Shown here piece after piece: positions 1 through 10,184 of a stretch of DNA of 64,000 bases; the first letter of the stretch is position 1, and each line of letters starts with the position of its first letter. Under the pieces are notes generated by a model that was not told the DNA's origin, did no database searches, and saw only the letters and a list, made by a program, of their open reading frames with translations. This DNA is from Rhizodiscina lignyota (Eukaryota; Ascomycota; Dothideomycetes; Aulographales; Rhizodiscinaceae), in contig ML978124.1 of assembly GCA_010015805.1 (NCBI GenBank), positions 124,001-188,000 of the forward strand, in the 5' to 3' direction. The translations under genes were made by a program, and so were the position numbers.

Positions 1-2493
1 TCCGCAGCTCTCGAATTTCTGACTTGAAAAGGGGGTCCTTTGAGCTTACCTACTTATTCTGCTTCGAGATCGCTTTGCAAGGCTTTGCAATCTATCGACG
101 GACTGTTCAATTCTGGTACATCTGTCATCGGCTTCGGGTGCATATGTAATCGAGAGAACTGTATAGATGATGTCGCTAGATCTTCAGATCGGGCTGAGAG
201 ATTCTGATTGGAATATGGCATATATGACGAGCTGAATCACAATTACCCGCTGCAATGAAGGTGTGTTAGATTTGCGGTTGGTTATCTTTATTCGGCCGTC
301 AGGGTCCACTCACGTACATTAGAGCGTCCGCCATCAGACGGGAACTCATCCGACAGGCTGTGACGCTTTGCCACGGCCTGACTAAACTATCACGGTGATA
401 TTTTATCCCCAAGCGAAGTTAATGTTGTATCGCATTTCGGTATGTTTTCAACTGTTTCTTAGTACGAGAACACAAGAGTAAGATTTCGTTCTAAATCGAA
501 CGTCATAACGCAGACAGAACTCCTTAGTGCATGCAGGTTTCAGCATATCACAGAAGACCCGGGATCGAGGGCGTCAAAGCTGATCCCAACCATCTCTACA
601 AGGATTCGAATTCCAGTGAGATATTCAACGAACTATAAAGGTAGTTATCGTCGTTTGGCTCATGGATTCTCAAGCGAGATGCTATGAGAGCTATTTGCTC
701 GACTTGTCATCCACCCAGAAACGAAAGTCGACTTGATACCTACCCACAATATAAGAAATCAGTGTTTGGAGCACATGCAGCAAGCTCACCGTGATCTAGA
801 TGCCTCCAGGGTTGAGATCCTCCTTCAACTACCGTCCCTTGGCGCTGTTGTTGCCACTCATGTTCTTGAACATCGTGGCGTCAGACCAATTGACTGTAGC
901 TCACCGCTTCGAGCTCGTCGAGCAAATGGCCTGCTCCTGACGTGTATGAACAGCTCCCCATGCCGTATCTATGCACAGGATCACGTTAGCTTCTGTTGAC
1001 CGGTCGTTTCCTTCACGGTGATCGATCCCGATCGATCCAAATGGCTGCAGCAGAACAAAGAATCTGCGCAAGTGCGATGTCCCTTCTAGTACCGTGACAC
1101 CATTCTGTTATGGTGTGGGAGGTTGTTGAATCGAACTTTCTTCTGTCAAATTATTTGCCGCTGATGCTGGAGACTGGATTGGGAGGTGAGTGGCCCTGGC
1201 ACCTTCTTCACGGGACGTACGATGACATATTCCGGGAGAGCAGCGGATCCCAGAAATACTTAAAGCGCATATTAAGAGATGATTCAAATTGGTCGTGGTG
1301 GCTGTTTTCAACCTGCAGTATGAATCAGAACGGTACAGTTCGACTCTCATCGCCATGATCGACACACGTATTGATGAACCGGATTGCGAAGAAATAGCTC
1401 TGAAGAGTTCTTGACTTGAAGGCCGAAGGCCGGGACTTCTCAGGGACTTCAAGAATACTCGAAACATGAGCAGAACTGAAACATAAACAAAAGGACATCT
1501 TCGACTTAGAGTTGTTTCCGAAAGCAGACCATATGGTCTTCAATCAGGAATGCCATAATAAAGGGGACAGAAATCATCATTGGGCATGGTCATGGATTCC
1601 GTCACATCCCGCGTCGACAGTTGCGAAGGAGATGATCTTGTCCTTGCCTCTCAAAATGTTCATCGACAAAAGGCTTGTTGGCGGTTTTCACAATGAAGTT
1701 ATCGCCTAGAGCCTGTTGCCCGGTTCCGATGTTACCAGGGAATGAAGGTTTCGATATGGGGCGAAAGATGGATCGATGTCGGACTCCAGGTTCATTCAAC
1801 TGTCAACATGCATCAATCGTCCCTGGCATAGGCGAGCCATTAGTCGCGCTGCGATGCAGGATGGCGTTCTGTTCCACAATGAACAAGATTTCTGACGCGT
1901 TCGGCCGCAAACTCGTTAGTTCTCGACGACGATGCTGGAATGAGGGAGGTGAGAAAGGAACGAATTGCCCCGACCACGTTCGGGCGAATAAACGTTGGCG
2001 CTAAATCGCGGCTTTCGGCCGCTCGGCCGATTTCGGTTTGGCGCTCAGAACTCAATCTCTCCAGCGTCGTAAATCGAGCCGGGACATCATGGGCAATTGG
2101 AAATTGCATGTTCATGAAGTAAGATACGTTTCATATCGAACCTTAGTAACTTGTTTGCTCATTACCCCTTACATCGATCGATTTGTGCCTGTGTAACGCG
2201 TTCTTTCTTCTACCGCGTCTGACCCGTTCGGGATTCAGCCTCGTATTGCACACAGCCTGTATATGCGGCCTCCCACGTCGCCTTCCGCGCTGGGCCAACG
2301 GAGTTGTGCTACTGCTGCAGCTATGGGCCAATCTACAACTCCCCACGATCCGTCTTCTGGCAGGTGATGGGCGCATCAATTGAGCGCCACGTTTACCCTC
2401 TCTCGGAGGAGCCGCGGAACAGACGTTCGTGTACTAGAGGAACATTCTCCATTGCTTCAATTCTTCATCCTTAATTTTCTGCGTACATTCGAT
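1..2493. other. Gene-free left flank
   Basis: I see no supportable gene. Open frames here are short (under 120 codons), overlap each other on both strands, mostly start with non-ATG codons and match no family I know. The last few hundred bases would hold the promoter of the P450 gene that starts at 2494. No tRNA, CRISPR-like array or clear terminal repeat was found. Confidence 0.6.
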
Positions 2494-4095
2494 ATGGGGG
2501 TTTCTATCTTAAACGTCCTCCTCTTAATTCCCGTTTTTGTCGCTCTCATTGCATACCGCCTGATCTTTCACCCGCTCGCCAAGTTTCCCGGCCCAAAGCT
2601 GGCGGCTGCAACACAATGGTATGAGTTTTATTGGGATGTGGTTCATCATGGAAAGCTAGTATTCAAACTTCGAGAACTGCACCAGAAATATGGGCCTATC
2701 GTACGCATAAGCCCTCGAGAGCTCCATATTCAGGACTCGGAGTTCTATGATGAGCTCTATGCGCCGAAGAACCGCAAACCTGACAAAGACACGGAATGGG
2801 TCAAATTCTCCATGCCTGGGTCGATATTCTCCACTGCTCCTCATGAGCTGCACCGCATCCGGAGAGCTCCTTTAAACCCGTTCTTCTCGAAACGATCCGT
2901 TGCCCAACTGGAGTCTCTTATTGCGGAGAAGATTGAGAAGCTCCGCAACCGGTTCGAGAGAGCTAGCGATACTGGAGAAGTCATACTCCTTGATGCCGCG
3001 TTCATGGCTTTAACAACCGATGTGATTTCAGATTATGCATTTGCACACGAGTGGAACTATCTCGACGAGCCGGACTTCAACCGTCAATGGCTCCAGACAA
3101 TTCGTGGAGTCTTCCAGAGTGGACAGCTTGGGAGACACTTTCCATGGATGCAAGATTTCATGCAGCAGTTGCCGCGTTCTTGGGTGAAGATTCTCGTGCC
3201 ACCACTCTATTATATACTGGAATGGAGAGAACAGGTCAAGCGAGAGATCGCAAAAGTATTTGAAAGCAAAGATGACGAAATGAAGCCATCGCGTCGGACC
3301 ATTTTTCATGAGCTCAAGACCAGCGATCTGCTGCCGCAAGAGTTGACATTGCAGCGGGTCGCTGATGAGGCGACGATCATTGTGGGCGCTGGAGCCGAGA
3401 CGACCGCGAGGACTCTGATGCTCCTGATGTTCAATTTGTTCACTCACGAAGATATTCTCCGGAAACTTCGGGATGAGCTCAGCAATGAAGAGACGCACAG
3501 GACGAAATCAGGAAGCGATGGTACCATTCTCACGCATCTGGAACAGCTGCCATATCTTGTGAGGCGTCTGTCTTCAACGTTTATATCTCATGCTGATTTT
3601 GTTCCAGTCTGCAGTAATCCAGGAGGGCCTCCGGCTCAGTTACGGCGTGACAACGCGGCTGCCACGCGTTGTAAATGAACCACTCCAATATCGAGAGTGG
3701 ACCATTCCACCACACACACCAGTCTCCATGGAGCCAGTTTCTGTGCTTATTGACCCGAAGATATTTCCACAGCCACATGCTTTCAAACCAGAGAGGTGGC
3801 TCGGCGAACAGCGACTTGACAGGTATCAAGTTGCTTTTAGCAAAGGAAGTCGACAATGTATTGGGATCAAGTAAGTTCTATATCATCCAGGTTGTCGAAC
3901 AGATGCTCACTGCTGATTTCCAAAAGCCTAGCGTATGCCGAATTGTACCTCACAGTTAACGCGCTCGTTTCACAGTTCGATCTGAAACTGTACGATACGT
4001 CTTACGAAGACATTCGGATGGAGCACGATTTCTTCACCGCCGCTCCAAAACTTAACAGTAAGGGAGTCCGAGTTACTGTGAGAATGGTTGCATGA
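2494..4095 (+). CDS. Cytochrome P450 monooxygenase, ER-anchored
   Basis: A haem-thiolate monooxygenase that would hydroxylate or oxidise a small lipophilic substrate using electrons from CPR. Three exons: 2494-3558, 3608-3870 and 3927-4095, giving 498 residues, a normal P450 length. The ATG at 2494 is chosen because it starts a hydrophobic anchor followed by the proline hinge FPGPK; the frame stays open upstream but without another ATG. Visible motifs: I-helix GAGAETTA (about residue 298), ExxR as EGLR (about 361-364), PERW, and haem loop FSKGSRQCIG with Cys about 439. The second intron falls just after the haem loop. The general layout resembles the trichodiene-oxygenase/benzoate-hydroxylase-like fungal clans, but I cannot name the CYP family or substrate. 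No backbone biosynthetic gene lies beside it, so a secondary-metabolite role is not supported here. Confidence 0.93.
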
Positions 4096-4846
4096 GGCAC
4101 CTTGAAACACTCTGGTCGTGGCATGTGTCTGGATGCGTCCTCATGTTCCTCAAGTAAGCACAGCACGAGTGTGACAAAATAGCTGCGCCCGACGCAAACT
4201 TGAAGGGCATGATTTATAATTTGTTAATATGTTTCCAATTGGCGAATCGCTTTCAACTTAGGCGTGACGAGGTGAGGACCGCGAAATGTTCGCGCAGGAC
4301 CAGCATCCGGCGCTACTTCCTCTAACGAAGCGGAGTCAGACGACCTCGGAGTCTGAGGACATGATACGGGCTAAGGGTAAAGGTAGGGGAAAGTAGAAGA
4401 GGAAGGATAAGAAGAAAGATAAGAAGAATAGTAAGGGGAAGAGTAATGCGAAGTCGACTAAAGAATATAGATAGAACTATACTACTACCTAATCTAATAT
4501 ATCCTCCTCTTTAGAATCTAACCTCGGGTGATAAAAAGGCCGAACATCGGGAGTTCGACTAACCTTGGCCTTTTGCGCTGAGCTGTCACGGGATGTCAGA
4601 CAAAATGATCGGAAGCACCGTGTGTGAAGAACTTTTCGAGTCATGTATTAAAAAATAATAATTTAAGTCTAAAGGGTTCCCCTTTCGGGGTGTAAGAATG
4701 TTCAAAAGCCCCCTATTTGTTACATGAAACCAAAACGCCATGCGAAATGCAAATCACAAAAGACAAAGGAGCGGCGCCGTCAGGCCTAAGAGGTATCTAA
4801 CAAGAAAGGTTCATGAGCCATCCACATCAATCCCGATTCTCATCTT
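4096..4846. other. Spacer with low-complexity, TpA-rich stretch
   Basis: It holds the 3' ends of two convergent genes. About 4370-4510 is purine-rich (runs of aagga, aagaa) followed by a TpA-rich tract. That composition is like decayed repeat DNA. No open frame or terminal repeat allows me to name a family. Confidence 0.4.
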
Positions 4847-6826
4847 TTACCATCCTTGGCCGTAGCCGTAGCTTCCGCCATAGCCGGGATATTGACCGGT
4901 TGGCTGAGCGCTGTACGAGCTGCTTGAGGAGGAGTATCCAGCACCGTAGGACGGGTAGCTTGGGGCCGAGTAGCTAACAGAGTAGCTGGTAGGGTTCGGC
5001 TTTGGCCACGTGTAGCCAGTACCGCTAGGAGTATAGATTGAGACAGTACCAGTTCCACTACCAATTGGTGGAGGAGGAACGCTGTGAGGCGGCGGGACAA
5101 CACCACCAGCCGGAGTAGAAGAGGCGGAGACAGTTTCGGTTTGAGTGAGAACTGACGTGACCGTCATAGTGGCATACTGAGTCTCGGTCGCGAAAGCTGT
5201 GTAATAGACAGTCTCTGCGGGAGCTGTAACAGTTTCTGCCGGCGGGCAGTAGCTTTGGACCGGGCACACCGGGCAGCTGTTTCCAGGAGCGCCAGCAGGG
5301 CTGGAGTAAACAGGTGCGGCAGGGCTGGACTGGACAGGAGAAGATCCACTGCTTTCACCAGGTGCTGCTGGCGATGAGTAAACTGGCGACGCTGGGCTTG
5401 ATTCTGCGGGTGCCGAATAAACTGGAGATGCCGGAGACGAGTAAACTGGAGATGCCGGAGAAGAGTAGACTGGGGCAGCTGGAGAAGAGTAAACTGGGGC
5501 AGCTGGAGACGAGTAAACTGGGGCGGCTGGAGACGAGTAAACTGGGGCGGCTGGAGACGAGTAGACTGGGGCGGCCGGGGACGAGTATGTTGGCTTATAG
5601 ATGACGCTCGTGTAGGTTGTCGGGACAGCCGTTGTGTAGCTCGACAGCGTGCTTGAGTACGGGCCTGTCGGGCATGGAACGTAAGTGTATACTGTCGAAA
5701 TGACTGTCGAAGTGTATGTAACCGAAGTATAGATTGATGGAGGAGCAGTTCCAGTTCCAGTTGCGCCGATCGAAGTTGAGATGGTGCTGTTCGGGAAGGA
5801 GTACGGCTTGGAAGTATACGAAGCATGGCCGCCGCACTTCGTGCATGACTCCGTGACAGTGAGCGTCTTTGTCTGAGTCGACGTGATGATCTCTGTGCCT
5901 GAAGAGTACGTAATTGGGACGCAGGTGGTCGTTGTGTACGTTGTGTACGTCTTCGAGGTTCCGGTTGAAATCGGTGCGACAGGTGTGCTCACTGTAGAGC
6001 TAGACACGCCAGTTGAGAGCGGAGCAGAAGAGTGATACCCACCACTGCTGTAGACCGGGAGCGAGCTGGAAGGTACCGAGTAAGGCGGGAGACCACCCGA
6101 GCTGTAGATTGGGGGCTTGCTGTAGCTGGAGTAGGGAGGAGAGCCACCGGTCGAGTAGATTGGTGGGGTGCTTTGGCTGGAGTAAGGAGGAGAGCCACCA
6201 GTCGAGTAGATTGGTGGGGTGCTTTGGCTGGAGTAAGGTGGAGAGCCACCAGTCGAGTAGATTGGCGCCGAAGAGTAGCTTGAAGGTGCGGAGTAAGGCG
6301 GCACTGAGTATCCCCCGCTGGAGTAGACCGGGATGCTTGAGCTCGACGAAGCATACACTGGGGCGCTAGAGCTAGAGACCGGAGCGCTGTAGCTATATGC
6401 CGGGATGGAAGGAGAAGTGTACGCGGACGGGGAGCTTGAAGTGCTGGAGCTCGAAGATCCGTACACTGGAGCAGCTGGAGTGCTGCTTGAACCCCAACCG
6501 TAGGCAGGAACGCTGGAACTCGAAGATCCATACACTGGAGCTACCGGAGTGCTGCTTGAACCCCAACCGTAGGCAGGAATGCTGGAACTCGAAGCTCCGT
6601 ATACTGGGGCTGCCGGAGTGCTGCTCGAGTAGGTAGGAGGTGCAGATTGGCTGTAAGGCGGTGGGCTGTTTCCGTAGCTTCCCTGGCCGTTCTGACCACC
6701 ATAGCCATATCCACCGTTCTGGCCCTCTGAAGAGCCATAGCCCTCAGAACTTGGAGCAGAATAACCCCCGTACCCCTGCGCCGAGACACCGGCAATAGCG
6801 GCAATGAGAGCCACTGCTGTCTTCAT
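4847..6826 (-). CDS. Secreted Ser/Pro/Tyr-rich repetitive cell-wall-type protein
   Basis: A single 659-residue exon with an N-terminal signal peptide (ATVALIAAIAG-type core, likely cut after VSAQ near residue 17). The mature chain is almost wholly Ser, Pro, Tyr, Ala and Gly in tandem repeats. A Gly/Tyr/Ser head comes first, then about three copies of a 22-residue unit around PAYGWGSSSTP. Three copies of a 17-residue unit around YSTGGSPPYSS follow. A Thr/Cys-rich middle comes next, then about ten copies of SSPAAPVY, a short Cys cluster (CPVCP), a Val/Thr-rich stretch and a Gly/Tyr tail (GYGGSYGYGQGW). No catalytic domain is visible. I see no convincing C-terminal GPI signal, since the tail is hydrophilic. 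The likely role is structural in the wall or extracellular matrix, with Tyr residues that could be cross-linked (inference). Repeat number probably varies between strains. Confidence 0.85.
   Translation of the reverse strand: MKTAVALIAAIAGVSAQGYGGYSAPSSEGYGSSEGQNGGYGYGGQNGQGSYGNSPPPYSQSAPPTYSSSTPAAPVYGASSSSIPAYGWGSSSTPVAPVYGSSSSSVPAYGWGSSSTPAAPVYGSSSSSTSSSPSAYTSPSIPAYSYSAPVSSSSAPVYASSSSSIPVYSSGGYSVPPYSAPSSYSSAPIYSTGGSPPYSSQSTPPIYSTGGSPPYSSQSTPPIYSTGGSPPYSSYSKPPIYSSGGLPPYSVPSSSLPVYSSGGYHSSAPLSTGVSSSTVSTPVAPISTGTSKTYTTYTTTTCVPITYSSGTEIITSTQTKTLTVTESCTKCGGHASYTSKPYSFPNSTISTSIGATGTGTAPPSIYTSVTYTSTVISTVYTYVPCPTGPYSSTLSSYTTAVPTTYTSVIYKPTYSSPAAPVYSSPAAPVYSSPAAPVYSSPAAPVYSSPAAPVYSSPASPVYSSPASPVYSAPAESSPASPVYSSPAAPGESSGSSPVQSSPAAPVYSSPAGAPGNSCPVCPVQSYCPPAETVTAPAETVYYTAFATETQYATMTVTSVLTQTETVSASSTPAGGVVPPPHSVPPPPIGSGTGTVSIYTPSGTGYTWPKPNPTSYSVSYSAPSYPSYGAGYSSSSSSYSAQPTGQYPGYGGSYGYGQGW
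5290..5590 (-). repeat. Coding minisatellite, about 24-bp unit (SSPAAPVY)
   Basis: About ten near-identical 24-bp units lie in frame inside the cell-wall protein gene. Each encodes SSPAAPVY with A/S and E variants. Unit length is a multiple of three, so copy-number change would keep frame. Confidence 0.85.
6070..6265 (-). repeat. Coding tandem repeat, about 51-bp unit
   Basis: Three nearly identical 51-bp copies encode a 17-residue unit containing YSTGGSPPYSS, with a degenerate fourth next to them. It is in frame within the same cell-wall protein gene. Confidence 0.8.
6430..6625 (-). repeat. Coding tandem repeat, about 66-bp unit
   Basis: Two full copies and one partial copy of a 66-bp unit encode APVYG, a Ser run, then PAYGWGSSSTP, within the N-terminal half of the cell-wall protein. 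Confidence 0.75.
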
Positions 6827-9800
6827 GGTTGATTATGTAAAGCGATGTGTGATAGTTGGAAGTAGGTGTTGAGAAAAAGACCGTGGTGAAGAATTAGAAG
6901 TGCGAGTTGTAAACTGATAAACGAAAGACCTCTCTGCTAATGTGTCACCTCAAAGCGATGGACTAGGGCGAGAACTAGAAAAGATAAGGAAAAGTAAGAG
7001 TGAGAAACGAGAGTGGAGCACGTTGTTATGTAGTAGTATATCGTTGAGATGATCGACGGAATGCCGGGAGGGAGGGTATGCTTTATAAGAAGTGCCCACG
7101 CATGGCCAATACCACAGCGATGTACTTCTGCATGGTTCTAGCTTGTCGTATTACCATCAGTAAACTCGAACCCAATAATGTCACGGTAGAGTGGCACCCT
7201 TGAGCGGTCGCCCGGAGCGTCAGGCGGTATGGGGGAAGGGCAGTGATGCAACAGCCGCAGAACGTAATAGTGAGCGCTGGCGAATGCGCGTGGGCATAGA
7301 CAAACCTTGCCGTTTCTGCCAGGAACCGTGCATTCGTACAGCTGTAAGGACCAGCCTTCTTGGGACGACACAGCCCTGCCGAGGGCGACCAATGCACGGC
7401 GAGAGACGGGGACCTGGTCAACACGAGGGCACCCGAAGGGGTTGCGGGCTAATGCAGCTGATTGTTCAACGGCCAAGGGCGAAAGACGCGCGGGAGATTG
7501 TGGCAGTGGAGGTTCAGCGAGAGAATCACAAGAGGGCCAGCTGAGTCACGGCGGTGAGTGCGGTGTGGTTGGAGGGCTGGCCGGCGCGCTAGCCACGCTA
7601 CAGACTTTTCTCGCTAGCCGCGTTCTATCTTTGGACTGAGCCACATCACGACATCAGAGACACCTTCGCCACACTGCAGGTCACCAGCAGCACTGGAAAC
7701 CTTCTTCTCCGTTCTGCAAAAAGCTGTTCCGCTGTGCTGCCTTCATTCGGTGACCTGCGGATCGAGCTTCGGCCTTAGTCGGCCACGCAGCGCGAAAGTG
7801 AAAATCTCACACGATGCTAGCGGTCCAGCAACGGTGAAGCCCCCAGCCCTCATCTCACACGCGCGACCACGCAACGACAGCTGCAAGCTACCCACGGGAT
7901 TTTCACATGCACATGGCCGCCGGCCGAGTGCAGCTGTTCATCTGGCGAAATTTGTTTCTCATCTTCTCTCCAGATTGCTTCGGCGATCATGAATTGTGCG
8001 CACTCGCTCCCAACCTCCTTCCTCTCGAGGCTCCATCCCCATTGTCACGGCGATTGGCCACTGTGCAAATTTAGAACACGAACGGCACCCTCTACGAGCT
8101 CATACGAGCCCATTACTGAACATGCTATCGCCGATGTTTTGCCATTCCTAGGCTTGACTAACCAAAAAACCGGATCAGAGTACCAGAAGTGAGAGGTTTC
8201 CTTCGCGATCGCGTGGGTTTCCGCCAACGATTCCGCTGCGTTGCGCAGCGCTCCACCCAGAAAACCTTGCAGTCGCCCCAGCAAAAATCTTCGATCAGCG
8301 TCAATACATCGTGTTTCCTAAAGCGGATACTACCATTGCAGACTTCGTCATGTTACATCCTTTCACTGAATCAGTCTCTAGTCTCTCAATCCTTCTCGTC
8401 CTCATTCCTCCACGTCCATTCACCAAGCGCAGCGCAGGTTGGTGGGATCGTTATTTCGACTCGGGCTTTTACCCGTCAGAAGTAAGTTTCTTTCTCACTC
8501 TCGTGAACAAATGCCAGGGTTGGCATTTCTCCCGCCCCTCGTCTCATCTCACTCCCGCGGAACTCCCTCCATTCAACGCTCAACATTTAAACATTCTGTG
8601 GAGTACCCTGCTTTCGGCAGGGAGGCTGGTACCTAATAGGCCGCGAACAGCGAGAAATAAATGCCACCTTCGCGATTCTTCACTGACAACCTTCGCTTAT
8701 TGCTTCCATAGCGCTTACCCCGCCGTGAGCATCCTTCTCCAACTCGAGTCCACGGTGGAGAGAATCCTCGCACAGAGCCAGATCTGGCCAACCGCGGGAA
8801 GAGTGTCTCCTGGAACAATCAAACCGTCAGCCAGTACGAGCGCTCTTTCTATCTCAAACAGATGTTAATGTCCAGCGAGCATCATCATCCTCTTTTTCTC
8901 ACCCTCTCGCCTTACCTTTTGCCTGTTCCTGAACTCGCCCCAGGAAACTTTAATAAAACTTGGCAGGGGAATTCCGGCCTCACACCTACAACTCCAGCTG
9001 CACGCAATATCGATCCTAAAAACACATCCCGTGACTCAGGGCTCTGCCACCCCGAGCACTGCCTCCCGATGAAGTTACGCGCGCTGAGGCGAGACCTGCC
9101 GACTGGTTCCTGCCCGTCCTCGGCGGGACCCACTCCCCGTATAGCGTGAGATTGTTAAATCGGTTGTCATGCCAGCATTCGACATTCTCGGTATGGTCCG
9201 GAAGCGGCGTCTCCTAGTCGTTCTTGCATAACGACCTGACCAGTCACTTCAACCACGACTTAAGACGCGCGAGTCGCGCACCCAACAACCACCCCACACT
9301 TCTTTTGCTAGGGAAGGTGTTGCGCTCAGCACTACGACCTTTGATATGTATATCGTGCGAATCTTGAGTCGTGATATACGAAGGCTTCGCTCCCGCACAG
9401 TTGGAGTTGTGAACTGCTTACCGCAATCTGAAAGAGGTGGCATCTCTTCCCTCATATATGAGCTCGGCAGCCAGCTCTACACCCATAGAAAACGGTAGGT
9501 AATTTCCTTAGTTCAGGCTTACTTTTCGTGTGCCTTCCAATATCTACTGTCCGTCTCGAAGCCATTTCCATTCGAGACTCAAAATAGTAATCTTGCTGTT
9601 ACGCGTCGCACTTTCGAAAAATACGTCATGTGCTCGTTAACGATCACGATCACGGCACTGATACCGATCCATATCTCGTGACCAACCTTATCATTGGTAG
9701 ACCACCGACTTGAATATTGACATATGTTGCGCTATTGAATTTTCCGTATTTGGCTCGTACTGCTTGTAGAGACCAAGGACTCAACCAAGGAATGAAGTCT

Positions 9801-10184
9801 GCCAAGATCCCGAATTGTTTGAGCAGAGTTGGCACAAAGTCGTACTCGCCCAAAAAAATCGATCTGCCAAACCCCGGAGCTTCCGCAGTATTTGCGCGAC
9901 ATACCGATGACGTTCTGTTCTGACAAGAAGATGTGTTTTATAAAGTTGATTTTTGTATTTGTTAATATCTACTCGCGAAAGCGCGGTGATGAAGGCAATG
10001 TAGCCACACTCTGTAAGGTATTTTCAAGTCTCCCACAATCCCCAAGTAGTGAAGGAAAAGCCAGCAAGCGATGCCCAGACAAATATCTAACAGGCAAGAA
10101 AAGGACAAGGACCTTGTACACTGCTCTAAAACATGCACAATAAAAGGGCAAAAATGCTAGTCACAATATCTACAGTTCAGTTCT
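6827..10184. other. 3.3-kb spacer, no gene supported
   Basis: It lies between the promoter side of the cell-wall gene and the 3' end of the copper ATPase gene, which is unusually long for this gene-dense window. About 7980-9150 is pyrimidine-rich on the + strand and has good splice-like signals (a GTAAGT at 8482, a CCATAG near 8713). That resembles a fungal 5' leader, but the longest + frame (8311-8868) has no recognisable domain and no conserved-looking sequence follows. It may be a non-coding transcript or just promoter DNA. Confidence 0.45.

Noticed and set aside
2380-2493. Upstream extension of the P450 to 2380
   Set aside because: The extension starts with TTG and would place 38 hydrophilic residues before the membrane anchor; the ATG at 2494 fits the family.
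5164-5826. 220-codon frame antisense-shifted to the cell-wall gene
   Set aside because: It is a repeat-driven shadow of the real frame; the true frame has the signal peptide and regular repeats.
8311-8868. 185-codon open frame on the + strand
   Set aside because: No domain, Ser/Pro/Leu-rich chance composition, starts with a non-ATG codon and is interrupted by a good splice donor.
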